Assembly: GCF_020410765.1 (NCBI RefSeq)
Contig: NZ_CP084541.1
Location: 1,979,001 to 2,043,000 of the forward strand
DNA: 64,000 nucleotides
Origin: Streptomyces marincola
GTDB lineage: Bacteria; Actinomycetota; Actinomycetes; Streptomycetales; Streptomycetaceae
Reading direction: 5' to 3'
A program made the position numbers and the translations under genes. Positions 25,488 through 34,605 of the stretch are shown here, piece by piece (position 1 is the first letter of the stretch; each line of letters starts with the position of its first letter). Under the pieces are notes generated by a model, which had not been told where the DNA came from, ran no database searches, and saw nothing but the letters and a program-made list of their open reading frames with translations.

Positions 25488-28058
25488 TCAGCGCGTGGAG
25501 AGGCGGAGGAAGGTCACCGAGTGGGGCGGGAAGGCGTAGGTGAACCGGTTCCCCGCGTGCCGGAACACCGACTCCCGCGGCGCGATGGGCCGTTCGGTCT
25601 CGGTGTTCACGGCGTCCGGGTCGCCGTGCAGGGTGGTCACGTGGGCGGTCCTGCCGACGCGCGCCCGGCGGCCGAGGTCGATGTCGGTGACCGCCTCGGC
25701 CTCCTGCGCGTTGACGACCTTGACGATCAGGTCGCCGGTGGCCTCGTCGCGGGTGACGACCTGCCGGAACGGCTCGGTCGCCGGCTCCGTGAAGCTGCCC
25801 CACTCCCGGCCGTCGAGGAACAGGGTCGCGGTACGGCCGCGGACCTCGACGCGGATGTCGTAGGCCCGGCCGGTCTCGATCGTCGTGCCGTCCCCGACGA
25901 CCTCGGCGCGCGACCCGCCGGTGGCCTGCTCGACGGCGGAGCGGGTGTTGTTCCAGCCGCCGAGGTTCCACCAGTAGTAGGTGCCTGTGTCCCGGACGCC
26001 GAAGCCGATGAGGAAGCCCTCGCTGCCGGCGCGTTTGGTCGCGGTCACCTCCAGGTCGTAGTCGCTCCAGGCCGGGTCGCCCGCGACCAGCATGTTCTCG
26101 GTGGAGGCCAGGTCGGACTGCACGAGCGCCCCGTTCTCGACGCCCCACGTCCCCGCGCCCGTGGTGGGCGACCACTGGCCCGTTCCGGCCGAGAAGTCGT
26201 CCGCCAGCAGCGTCCGGCCGTCGGCGGCCGTCACGGCGACGTCGTCGTAGGCGGCGCTTGTGGCCCAGGTGCCCAGGCCGACGGCGCCGGTGATGGGCCG
26301 CTCCTGCCCGGGTGACGCGGTGGCCCGGCTCGGCACGACCTCGTCCCCGGTGTTCGTCGCGAACAGCTTCTGCACCTCGTAGGACGCCGAGCCCCAGGAG
26401 GCGTCGTTGTCGAACCAGATGAGGTCGGGACGCCACTGGGTGCCCTGGCTGTGGGCGAGCAGCGGGGCGTAGGAGGCGAGGCGGACGACGTCGGCGTTGC
26501 GCTCAAGACCGGTCATGAACGCCGCCTCGGCCAGCGCGTTGGCGAACCGGTTGTCGCGGGAGGCGTATTCGCCGAGGAAGACGTCGGGGCCCTCGCGGTC
26601 GTAGGAGTCGTAGCGCTCGTTGTTGGCGAGGAACCAGGCAGGCGACTGGTAGTAGTGCTCGTCGACCATGTCCACGCCGGCCTGCCGGTTCAGCTCCCAG
26701 GCCCGGTCGAACGTCGGACCGCTCGCCGAGGGGCCCGAGTTGCTGATCACCGTGATCCCGGGGTGGGCGGCCTCGATGGCCTCGCGGAACACCGCGAAGC
26801 GCTCCATGAACGCGTCCGGCAGGTTCTCCTCGTTGCCGACGGCCAGGTGCGTGAGGCCGAACGGCTCCGGGTGGCCCATCCGGGCGCGGACCGCGCCCCA
26901 CTCGGAGGTGGCCGGGCCGTTGGCGAACTCGATCAGGTCGAGGGTGTCCTGGACGTGCCGGGCCAGCAGCGCGGGATCGTCGGTCGCCCGGTTCTCGCCG
27001 CAGCCGGTCACGAGCGCGGGCACGACGGGCAGCGGCATCGCGCCGATGTCCTCGGCGAACTGGAAGTACTCGTAGTAGCCGAGCCCGTAGGACTGGTTGT
27101 AGCCCCAGAAGTTGTGGTTGACCGCCCGCTCCTCGACCGGGCCGACCGTCTCCTTCCACTGGTAGGAACGCTCCCGGGGCCAGTCGGGCGCCTGGTAGCC
27201 CTCGTGCGTCCCGGTGTTGACCAGGCAGCCGCCGGGGAAGCGGAGGAAGCCCGGCTCAAGCGCGGCGATGCGTTCCGCGAGGTCCTGGCGCAGGCCGTTC
27301 TCGCGGCCGAGGAAGGTGTCCTGCGGGAAGAGGGAGACCATGTCGAGGCGGACGGTCCCCGCGCCGCCGGCCGTCACCGTCAGGCTCCCGTCGGCCGCCG
27401 ACGCGGTCGCGGTGAGGGTGCCGGTGTACTTCGTCCAGGTGTCGCCCGCCACGGCCACGGCCGCGTCCGCCGCGAGCGGCGTTCCGTCCTCCGTCCCCAG
27501 GGAGACGCGCAGTTCCGTGCCGGCGGGCCGGTCGGAGCGGGCCCACACCGAGAAGTCGTAGGCGTCCCCCTCGGTGATCTCCATGCCGGTGAAGAACCCG
27601 GCGTTGCGCACCCCGAACCCGGCGCCTTCGCCCTCCCCGTCGCCTGCGAGGGACAGCCTGAGGTACTGGCGGTTGGTCTCGTTCAGCCGCTCACCGTCGT
27701 CCACCACGGCCGCGGTGCCCGTGGCGCCGCCGCGCGAGGCCTCGGACCAGGCCGTCATCGGCGTGTAGGAGGCGTGGTCGGCGGGGCCGAACTCGAAGGA
27801 GCGGTTGCGCACCAGCTCCGCGTAGAGACCGCCGTCGGCGGCGAAGTTGATGTCTTCGAGGAACAGGCCGTACATCGACTCGGAGATGTCGGGCCCGGTG
27901 CCGGCGGTGTCCACCCGGATCGCGTAGTCGGGCCGGGGCGCGGCCGACGCGCCGCCCGCCCCGCCGGGCAGGAGGGGCGCCGCAACAGCGAGGGCCAGGG
28001 CCGACAACAGCAGCGGACGCGCACGGCGGGCGCGGGATGGGTGACGTCTGGAACGCAT
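25488..28058 (-). CDS. Secreted alpha-L-arabinofuranosidase, GH51 type
   Basis: An 856-residue secreted enzyme with a Sec signal (RPLLLSALALAVAAPLLPGG, mature from about residue 40). Residues about 50-250 form the N-terminal sandwich with a CBM-like insert. The GH51 barrel has FLRFPGGCL, the acid/base Glu in VGNEENLPDA (about 406) and the nucleophile Glu in VFLGEYASRD (about 496). A second inserted domain (ADDFSAGTGQWSP, YYWWNLGGWNN) precedes the C-terminal sandwich ending TYAFPPHSVTFLRL. It should release arabinose from arabinan or arabinoxylan outside the cell. A rhamnogalacturonan lyase lies 6.5 kb away, so the region targets pectic polymers. The upstream GTTCG-N6-CGAAC at about 28140-28155 is a weak operator candidate. 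Confidence 0.93.
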   Translation of the reverse strand: MRSRRHPSRARRARPLLLSALALAVAAPLLPGGAGGASAAPRPDYAIRVDTAGTGPDISESMYGLFLEDINFAADGGLYAELVRNRSFEFGPADHASYTPMTAWSEASRGGATGTAAVVDDGERLNETNRQYLRLSLAGDGEGEGAGFGVRNAGFFTGMEITEGDAYDFSVWARSDRPAGTELRVSLGTEDGTPLAADAAVAVAGDTWTKYTGTLTATASAADGSLTVTAGGAGTVRLDMVSLFPQDTFLGRENGLRQDLAERIAALEPGFLRFPGGCLVNTGTHEGYQAPDWPRERSYQWKETVGPVEERAVNHNFWGYNQSYGLGYYEYFQFAEDIGAMPLPVVPALVTGCGENRATDDPALLARHVQDTLDLIEFANGPATSEWGAVRARMGHPEPFGLTHLAVGNEENLPDAFMERFAVFREAIEAAHPGITVISNSGPSASGPTFDRAWELNRQAGVDMVDEHYYQSPAWFLANNERYDSYDREGPDVFLGEYASRDNRFANALAEAAFMTGLERNADVVRLASYAPLLAHSQGTQWRPDLIWFDNDASWGSASYEVQKLFATNTGDEVVPSRATASPGQERPITGAVGLGTWATSAAYDDVAVTAADGRTLLADDFSAGTGQWSPTTGAGTWGVENGALVQSDLASTENMLVAGDPAWSDYDLEVTATKRAGSEGFLIGFGVRDTGTYYWWNLGGWNNTRSAVEQATGGSRAEVVGDGTTIETGRAYDIRVEVRGRTATLFLDGREWGSFTEPATEPFRQVVTRDEATGDLIVKVVNAQEAEAVTDIDLGRRARVGRTAHVTTLHGDPDAVNTETERPIAPRESVFRHAGNRFTYAFPPHSVTFLRLSTR

Positions 28059-28252
28059 CGGTGCTCCGTACGTTGTCGGGCGGCCCTGAAGGGCGCCTCC
28101 TGCGGGTCATGACCTCGGCTGAACCACGCGCACACGCTTCGTTCGGAATCACGAACACGGTCTGAAATGCGGGACGACCGTAGTAACGCGGCACCGCACC
28201 GTCAAGCCCTCGCGTACGCCTCCCCGCGCGCGAGGGTCCGAACCGGCCTTCG

Positions 28253-29353
28253 TCACCCGGCCAGCGCCGGGAACGCCCGCCGCACCTCGGCGAAGAGAGC
28301 GGGATAGTCGGAGCCGTACGCGGCCACCGCCGTGAACAGCGTGTGCACCACGGCACGCAGCGGGTCCGGGTCGGAAGCGTCCCGCAGGGCGGGTATCGCG
28401 GCCTGCTGCGGCACGACCTCGCGCGTCCTTCCGTCGAACGCGACCACCGCGGTCTTCGGTATCCGCTCGTCGTCGAGCACCCGCTCCCACACGCGGTGCC
28501 TGCTGTAGAACGGCGCAGGCAGCGGCTCCCCACAGTCCAGGGCCGCCAACGCGGGCGCTATCCAGTCGACTTCGGCGAGGCCGGCGACGGTGTAGGCCCG
28601 CCGCGCCGCCCAGCGCGCGAGCGCGCGGTGCGTGGCGGCGTCCGCGGCGTCGATCGCCTCGACCAGCCCCCGGTCGAGGCGCGACAGCTCCGGCGCCACA
28701 CGGCCCGCCATCCGCCGCATCCGCTCGCTGGGCCGCAGGCCGCGCCACAGCAGGTTCTCACGCTCCAGTCGCCGCCGCTCGGCCTCGCGCCACTCCGCCT
28801 CCCGTTCCTTCCACGACCGTTCCGGCACCGGCCGCGGCGCGAACGTGAGCCCGTTCCAGTAGGCCGCGGCGGCACTGGTCTGCTTCACGACCCGGTCGGG
28901 CGCGGGCGGCGCGGGCCAGAACTGGAGCAGGTAGCGGTCCGTCCGCGGCTGCCCGTCCCGCCGCATGTCGAGCCGGTGCGCCGCGTCCATGCCGGTGCCG
29001 CAGTACCGGACGCGGTGGCTCACCTCGTCGAGCGCCAGCGGCGGGAGATCGCGCCGGCCTTCCCACTCCATGAGCACGACGTCGTCGGTCGCGGGCAGGA
29101 AGGAGACCTCGACGATGTCCTCCCACCCGTCGTCGTACGCAGGCGCCTCGTCATGCCGCTCGACCCGCAGCCCCACCCCGCCGAAGCGCAGGCCAGTGAT
29201 CAACTTGAGGAACCCGGGCAGCGAGGCGTCGCAGAGCCCGGGCCGCTCCCCGAAATCGATCCCTTCCGTGAATCCGCGCTCGGGCTGGGGCCGGCTGTCC
29301 ACGTAGAACTGGTGGTACGAGACGTCCAACTCACCTTCGAACAATGTCCGCAT
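28253..29353 (-). CDS. Hypothetical protein
   Basis: A 366-residue soluble protein with no signal peptide. The N-terminal half is beta-rich (ELDVSYHQFYVDS, DIVEVSFLPATDDVVLMEWEG) and ends in YLLQFWPAPPAPDRVVKQTS. The second half is helical and rich in Arg and Glu (WKEREAEWREAERRRLE, SERMRRMAGRVAPEL), then an Ala-rich helical end that resembles a HEAT-like or regulatory domain. The join at residues about 165-175 looks like a fusion of two domains. The ATG at 29353 gives a full-length fit. I do not recognise the family; small actinomycete proteins similar to the N-terminal half are common. Confidence 0.7.
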   Translation of the reverse strand: MRTLFEGELDVSYHQFYVDSRPQPERGFTEGIDFGERPGLCDASLPGFLKLITGLRFGGVGLRVERHDEAPAYDDGWEDIVEVSFLPATDDVVLMEWEGRRDLPPLALDEVSHRVRYCGTGMDAAHRLDMRRDGQPRTDRYLLQFWPAPPAPDRVVKQTSAAAAYWNGLTFAPRPVPERSWKEREAEWREAERRRLERENLLWRGLRPSERMRRMAGRVAPELSRLDRGLVEAIDAADAATHRALARWAARRAYTVAGLAEVDWIAPALAALDCGEPLPAPFYSRHRVWERVLDDERIPKTAVVAFDGRTREVVPQQAAIPALRDASDPDPLRAVVHTLFTAVAAYGSDYPALFAEVRRAFPALAG

Positions 29354-29564
29354 GCGCTCAGTCTGCCTGGCACCACTGACAGTGACCCCAAGCCGTCCAG
29401 CGCCACGCCCCTGCCGGGCCCGGCCTCAGCCGTGCCCGGCAGGTAGCTGCTGCGCGGCGGCGCGCTGCGCCGCCCATGAACGGTGCTCCATCCCTCGCTC
29501 GGAGGTCCACGCGGGGTGCTACGCGGTGGCCCCGTTCACCGGAAGGTGCCGCGACCGGCAGCGG

Positions 29565-32066
29565 TCACTGAGCGGCAAGCTGGGCCACATGGTCGGGGCT
29601 CAGTGCGCCCTGGAAGGTGCGCAGTTCGTCGATCGCACCGGGCCAGTACTCGCCCCACTGGCCGTCCGAACGGCTGCGCCCGACCTGGAGCGAGTGGTCC
29701 GCGCGGAAGGAGAGCACGTTGCCACTCCCGTCGACACGCTGGCCGTTCACGTACAGGGTCAGCTCGCGGCGGAAGCCGTCGTAGACGAGGGCGAGGTGGT
29801 TCCACTCCAGCGCGTCGTAGTACATGGGAGAGGTCACCATGACGACGTTCGCCGACGCGGAGTCCGCGTCCGCCATCGTGATCTGCCACTGGCCCCAGGC
29901 GGGGGCGTCCGGCTCGGGCACGAACCGGACGGCGAAGGCGCTGCCGTGCTGCCCGGCCGCGCTGAAAACGGTCACGGCTTCCTCGGGAACGGTTGCGGCC
30001 TGCGCCCAGCCCGCGACGGAGAAACCGGCGGAGGTGTCCATGGGCACCGTGGTGGTCTCGGCATGGTCGTCGACACCATCGAGCACCAGGGCCCCCTGGT
30101 CGACCCAGCCCGGCCCGATGGCGGCACCACCGTTCAGGGTGAGCGGTGTCCCGGCTCCCGAGCTGTCCGGCGTCGAGTCGGGCGGCGAGCCCTCGGCCTG
30201 CTCGAACTGCCAGCGCCCGGTGCTCACCGGGTGCCGTTCGTACAGCCCCCGTATCTCGTCCGCCGTTATCACGCGGTCGTAGAAGCGGACATCATCGATC
30301 GCACCGTCCAAATGATCGCGGACGCCATCGGGATGCTCCGACGCACCGAACACGACCGGCCCCGTGGCCTCCCACCGGTCGGAGTAGGGCTGCGACCCGA
30401 CGAACCGGCCGTTGACGTACAACTCCAGTCGTTCGGCATCCATGTCGTGCATACCGACCACATGGGCCCACGTTCCACGACCGAGCGCGGGACAGTCCTG
30501 GGCGCCCGCCTCGCAGGGACTGTGGGTCACTACGACATCGGCGCCGTCGGATCCGGGCGCGGCGCCGCCCATGAACGACCAGCCGCCACCGTTCGGACGG
30601 TGGTGGAGCGAGAAACCGGGCCCCGAGGCGCCGCCCTGCATGACGGCCGTCATGTGCCGGTTCTCCTGGTCCGCGGGCAGCCAGGCCCACAGCGAGACGG
30701 TGTACGACTGGGACGTGTCCACGACCGGCCGGCCGGTGAGGGCGTGCCCGGTCTCCCCGTCGAAGGACAGGGCACCGTCCCGCACGCCGGTGGTCCCGGT
30801 CTCCGCGCCGCCGTGCAGCCGGGCCTCGGCGGGCTGGCCCTCACCCGCGACGGAGGACGCGTCCGCGGCCTCCTCGAAGTTCCAGACGGCGGTGGCGGGC
30901 CGCAGACCGGCCACCGGCTCAGTGCCCGCGTGCAGTTGGGCGACCTGCTCGTCGTTCAACCAGTCGTCGTGGAAACGCACCTCGTCGAGGTCGCCGGAGA
31001 AGAAGTCGCCGCCGCCCCCGGGACCGCCCAGGGCCGCCCCCAGCGCGGTAGCGCCGCGCGCCCGCGAGTGAGCGCCCGTCCAGGGCACGTCGCCCACCCG
31101 CTCGCCGTCGACGTAGAGCACCAGCTCTTGATCGGCGTCGTTGAACACACCCGCCACGTGGGTCCACGCCCCGGCGGTCGCGGGCTGTCCCTGGCTCGCC
31201 TCGCGCTCGGACGCCGAGGTGCCCCCCGGGGTCTGGGCGAACGTCCACCCCCGCTCCGGGTGCGCGTAGAGCCGGTAGGCCAACCCATCGGCACCGTTCT
31301 GGGAGACCGCCGTGGCCGACGCGGCCACCCCCTCATCGGGCAGGCGCGCCCAGAGGGAGACCGTGAAGCTCTTCGACGTGTCCAGCACGGGTATCTCGGT
31401 GGCCGCGTATCCGTTCTCCCCCGCGAAGTGCAGTCCGCCGCCCCGGTATCCCTCACCGCCCGGTGCGGCGTCGCCGGTCAGCCGCGCCTGCCAGAGCGCG
31501 CCCTCGCCGGTCACCTCGGCGGCACCGGCCTCATCGTCGAGGTCGAACGCCAGGTGTTCCGGCTCTCCGGCTCGGACCGTGAAGTCGTAGGTGCGGATGG
31601 GCGACGCGTTGCCCGCCGCGTCGACGGCCTGGACGGTCACGAAGTTGATACCCGGCCTCCGCGGCAGCATCTGGACGGTCCGCGGCGCGCCACCCGATGT
31701 GCTGACCGAGTTCGACGATGTCGGGTCGCTGTTGATGCCGTACCAGTAGGCGACCACATCGGCGTCGGGCGAGTCGAAGGTGAAGTCGCCGTACTTGCCG
31801 ACGCCGTCGTGCCAGGCATCGTTCGGGTCGTCGGGGTCGGATTCCGGGTACTGCCAGGAGGAGACCGACGGCGCCTGCGGCCTGACCTGGTCGGAGGACG
31901 CGGCACCCCCCTCCGGTCCGCCCGGCGCCTCGGTTCGAGACTCCCTCGTGCCGCCCTGCTCATCGGATGCTGTCGCCGCGGCTGCGGACTGCCCGCCGCT
32001 CAGCAGCCCGAGCGCCAGCGCCGCCACCACAGCGGACACGACTCCCCTGCCGGCCCCCACCTTCAC
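29565..32066 (-). CDS. Secreted multi-LamG (concanavalin-like) protein
   Basis: An 833-residue exported protein starting at GTG 32066, 4 nt after GGGGAGGG; a longer frame to 32165 lacks support. The signal is VVSAVVAALALGLLSG with a cut after QSAAA. After an Ig-like segment (NFVTVQAVDAAGNASPIRTY) come three LamG-type jelly-roll domains at about residues 160-370, 375-590 and 600-833, each with the marks SFTVSLWA or FSVAGWAQ, TWTHVAG or HLALVYDG, LYVNG and the closing IDELRTF. It ends right after the third domain, shorter than the related cell-wall or RHS-linked proteins. Probably a carbohydrate- or surface-binding protein; no catalytic domain is seen. Confidence 0.85.
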   Translation of the reverse strand: MKVGAGRGVVSAVVAALALGLLSGGQSAAAATASDEQGGTRESRTEAPGGPEGGAASSDQVRPQAPSVSSWQYPESDPDDPNDAWHDGVGKYGDFTFDSPDADVVAYWYGINSDPTSSNSVSTSGGAPRTVQMLPRRPGINFVTVQAVDAAGNASPIRTYDFTVRAGEPEHLAFDLDDEAGAAEVTGEGALWQARLTGDAAPGGEGYRGGGLHFAGENGYAATEIPVLDTSKSFTVSLWARLPDEGVAASATAVSQNGADGLAYRLYAHPERGWTFAQTPGGTSASEREASQGQPATAGAWTHVAGVFNDADQELVLYVDGERVGDVPWTGAHSRARGATALGAALGGPGGGGDFFSGDLDEVRFHDDWLNDEQVAQLHAGTEPVAGLRPATAVWNFEEAADASSVAGEGQPAEARLHGGAETGTTGVRDGALSFDGETGHALTGRPVVDTSQSYTVSLWAWLPADQENRHMTAVMQGGASGPGFSLHHRPNGGGWSFMGGAAPGSDGADVVVTHSPCEAGAQDCPALGRGTWAHVVGMHDMDAERLELYVNGRFVGSQPYSDRWEATGPVVFGASEHPDGVRDHLDGAIDDVRFYDRVITADEIRGLYERHPVSTGRWQFEQAEGSPPDSTPDSSGAGTPLTLNGGAAIGPGWVDQGALVLDGVDDHAETTTVPMDTSAGFSVAGWAQAATVPEEAVTVFSAAGQHGSAFAVRFVPEPDAPAWGQWQITMADADSASANVVMVTSPMYYDALEWNHLALVYDGFRRELTLYVNGQRVDGSGNVLSFRADHSLQVGRSRSDGQWGEYWPGAIDELRTFQGALSPDHVAQLAAQ

Positions 32067-32337
32067 ACGCCCTCCCCAGGCATCACATTCCCCGCAGGGA
32101 ACGCACAGATTCCCGAAGATCGTAAAGTCGCCTCGCACGCACGTCCACATACCAAACCAGAACAAAGTGGACTCGATTTACCTCTGTGCACAGCAATCCC
32201 GCACCGAGAGTTACCCAGGTGCCCCACTGGCTACTCTGGCCCCATATACGGCCACACGTCTCCCGCCGCCCCGCGCCGGGCGCGCGCCGGCGCGGGCGCC
32301 GCGACGACACGGTTGCGAACGGCCGGGTCCGACCCGG

Positions 32338-32958
32338 TCAGCGGACGACGCGTTCGATCAGGGCCTGCCAGCTGTCGCCCAGAAAACGCCCGACCTCCTG
32401 CGCCGGGGGCGCGTCCGTCTCCGGCGTGGACAGGTACAGCAGCAACGGGCCCTCCAGGGCGGCCGTGAGCTGGATCGAGAGGCCGTTGAGGCTGGGCATC
32501 CGCACCTCGGCCCGGCCGAGCAGCATGCGGATGTGGAGCTGGGAGACCGACGGCTCGCCGGCCGCGACGGGCCCGCCGCGTTCGATCGATGCCCGCGCGA
32601 TGGCGTGGTGGTCCAGGAGGAACGCGATGCGGGCGCGGCCGTAGGCGACGAGGCGTTCCACCGGATCGGCACCGGGCCCCAGCGGCGGCGGGCCGGACAG
32701 GACCCGCTCCTGGAAGTGCCGCTCGTCCGCGTCCAGCAGCGCCCTGAAGATGCCGGCCCGGGTGCCGAAGCGCCGGAACACCGTGCCCTTGCCAAGACCG
32801 GCGCGCTCGGCCAGGCCGTCCATCGTCACCTTCTCGGCGCCGTGCTCCGCGATCATCTCGCGGGCCACTCCCAGCAGGCGCTCGCGGTTGCGCACCGCGT
32901 CGGCACGTTCACCGCGCGGCTTCCCGAAGGGCACTGGAAACGGGTCCACACGGCCCAA
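32338..32958 (-). CDS. TetR family transcriptional regulator
   Basis: A 206-residue repressor. The N-terminal helix-turn-helix is RERLLGVAREMIAEHGAEKV followed by LAERAGLGKGTVFRRFGT, a standard TetR domain; the C-terminal helices form the ligand pocket. It is divergent from an azoreductase-like gene 125 bp away, and a perfect inverted repeat (32982-33000) lies between them, so it most likely represses that gene and itself. The inducer would be an electrophile or quinone-like compound, judging from the target. Confidence 0.93.
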   Translation of the reverse strand: MGRVDPFPVPFGKPRGERADAVRNRERLLGVAREMIAEHGAEKVTMDGLAERAGLGKGTVFRRFGTRAGIFRALLDADERHFQERVLSGPPPLGPGADPVERLVAYGRARIAFLLDHHAIARASIERGGPVAAGEPSVSQLHIRMLLGRAEVRMPSLNGLSIQLTAALEGPLLLYLSTPETDAPPAQEVGRFLGDSWQALIERVVR

Positions 32959-32981
32959 CCTATCGCGCCGGAACAGAAACG

Positions 32982-33000
32982 GGGTAAAGTCCGTTTACCC
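32982..33000. promoter_or_regulatory. TetR operator candidate
   Basis: GGGTAAA-GTCCG-TTTACCC is a perfect 7-bp inverted repeat with a 5-bp centre, placed in the divergent gap between the TetR and azoreductase genes. A partly overlapping pair AAACGG / CCGTTT extends it to the left. Size and placement fit a TetR dimer site. Confidence 0.7.
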
Positions 33001-33083
33001 GAACACGAGCGGGACCGCGGCTCCGGCACCCCGGCCCGCTGTGCCCCCTGCACGCACCACTTCACCTTGCGAGGAATCTCCCC

Positions 33084-33716
33084 ATGAACCTGTTCCGCCT
33101 GGACGCCAGCATCCTGCCCGCCACCTCCGCCAGCGCCGAGATCGCCGACATAGCCGAGGCCGACTGGACCGCCCGGCACCCCGACGCCGTGGTCACCCGC
33201 CGGCACCTCGGCACCGATTTCCTGCCCGCCGACGCCTGGGCGGTCGCCACCACCGCGGGCTTCACGCCCGAGACGGACCGCACCCCGGCCCAACGCGAGG
33301 CCCTCGCCCTGGCCGCGACCCTGGCCGACGAACTCCAGAACGCCGACGCCGCGGTCCTGGCCGTTCCGCTGTACAACTACGGCGTCTCCCAGCACTTCAA
33401 GACCTGGGTCGACCTCGTCATCGCGGGCAGCGGCCCCACCACCCCGCTGCTGAAGGGCACCCCGACCGTGCTGGTCACCACGCTCGGCGGCGGCTACGGG
33501 CCCGGCACGCCGCGCGAGGGCTGGGACCACTCCACCCCCTACCTGGAACGCGTTCTCGGCGACATCTGGCAGGCCGACCTCACCGTCATCAAGCGGGAAC
33601 TCACCCTCGCCGCCACCACCCCCGGCATGGAGGGCCTGCGGGATCTCGCGGAGCAGCAGCACTCCCAGGCACTCGCCGCGGCCCGCGAGGCCGGCCGGGT
33701 CCTCGCCGGAAGCTGA
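33084..33716 (+). CDS. FMN-dependent NADH-azoreductase-like oxidoreductase
   Basis: A 210-residue flavodoxin-like protein of the AzoR/NQO group. It starts MNLFRLDASILP (strand and phosphate-loop region with Ser/Ala), and carries AAVLAVPLYNYGVSQHFKTWVD, the conserved flavin-binding P-x-Y-N-(Y/F) motif, and VLVTTLGGGYGPGTP. The family reduces quinones and azo compounds with NAD(P)H. It is divergent from a TetR regulator with a shared palindromic operator, so it is probably induced by quinone-like stress. GAGGAATCTCCCC is the ribosome-binding region for the ATG at 33084. Confidence 0.9.
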   Translation: MNLFRLDASILPATSASAEIADIAEADWTARHPDAVVTRRHLGTDFLPADAWAVATTAGFTPETDRTPAQREALALAATLADELQNADAAVLAVPLYNYGVSQHFKTWVDLVIAGSGPTTPLLKGTPTVLVTTLGGGYGPGTPREGWDHSTPYLERVLGDIWQADLTVIKRELTLAATTPGMEGLRDLAEQQHSQALAAAREAGRVLAGS

Positions 33717-33846
33717 CCCACGCGCCCGGGACCCGTGGGGCGCCTCGCGTCGCGTGCGGATCGTCACAGGGCACCTGCCGGGAAGGCGAGGCCGCGGAAT
33801 GACACAGTGGAATCCCAGCCCCGCACCCCTGGAGACAGACCCGTCC

Positions 33847-34515
33847 ATGCGACTGCTGCTCATTCGACACGGCCAGACCCCCTCCAACGTCAAGCACCTG
33901 CTCGACACCGCCGAGCCCGGCCCCGCGCTGACCGCTCTCGGGGAGGAGCAGGCAGCCGCCCTCCCGGAAGCGCTGGCGGCGGAGGACATCGGCGTTCTCT
34001 ACGCCTCGACGCTGATCCGCACCCAGCTCACCGCGGCGCCGCTCGCCGCCCGCACCGGGCTTGAGATCAGGGTGCGGGAAGGCATCCGGGAGCTGTCCGC
34101 CGGCGAGCTGGAGATGCGGGGGGACGAGCAGGCGATCGAGGCCTACCTGACCACGGCGTTCGCCTGGTCCGCGGGTGACACCGCGCGTCGGATGCCGGGT
34201 GGGGAGAACGGCGTGGAGGCGCTGCGGCGTTTCGACTCCGTGGTCGAGGAGGCCGCGGGCACCGGGGCCGGGACCGTGGCCATGGTCAGCCACGGGGCCG
34301 CGATACGCATGTGGTCGGCGGCCAGGGCGGAGAACATCGACTCCGCGTTCGTCGCCGCCCACGAACTGGACAACACCGGCGTCGTCATCCTCTCCGGCGC
34401 GCCGGGCGAGGGCTGGCGCGTCGTCCGCTGGGAAGGCCGGGCCCTCGGCCCCGAGGACAGCGTTCCGCACACGAGCGGCCCCGCGGGAGAGCCCGTCGAG
34501 GACGCCGACGGCTGA
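33847..34515 (+). CDS. Histidine phosphatase family protein
   Basis: A 222-residue phosphatase of the phosphoglycerate-mutase superfamily. The catalytic motif is LLLIRHGQTPSN at residues 2-13, with ASTLIRTQLTAAPLA, the acid Glu in GIRELSAGELEM and the second His in AMVSHGAAIRM. The ATG at 33847 puts the RHG motif at the usual place; an upstream ATG at 33799 would add 16 residues and cannot be excluded. The substrate cannot be told from sequence. It follows the azoreductase gene by 130 bp and may be read through from it. Confidence 0.9.
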   Translation: MRLLLIRHGQTPSNVKHLLDTAEPGPALTALGEEQAAALPEALAAEDIGVLYASTLIRTQLTAAPLAARTGLEIRVREGIRELSAGELEMRGDEQAIEAYLTTAFAWSAGDTARRMPGGENGVEALRRFDSVVEEAAGTGAGTVAMVSHGAAIRMWSAARAENIDSAFVAAHELDNTGVVILSGAPGEGWRVVRWEGRALGPEDSVPHTSGPAGEPVEDADG

Positions 34516-34605
34516 ACGGCCGGACGAGCGCCGCGGAGCCCTGGGGCCCGCGGACCGGACGGCCGGTCCGCGGACCCCTCACCTCCCGAGTGCGTCCGCC
34601 GAAGC

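Noticed and set aside
28137..28155. A LacI-type operator upstream of the arabinofuranosidase
   Set aside because: The repeat has only 5-bp arms and lacks the central CG typical of LacI sites; mentioned only as a weak candidate.
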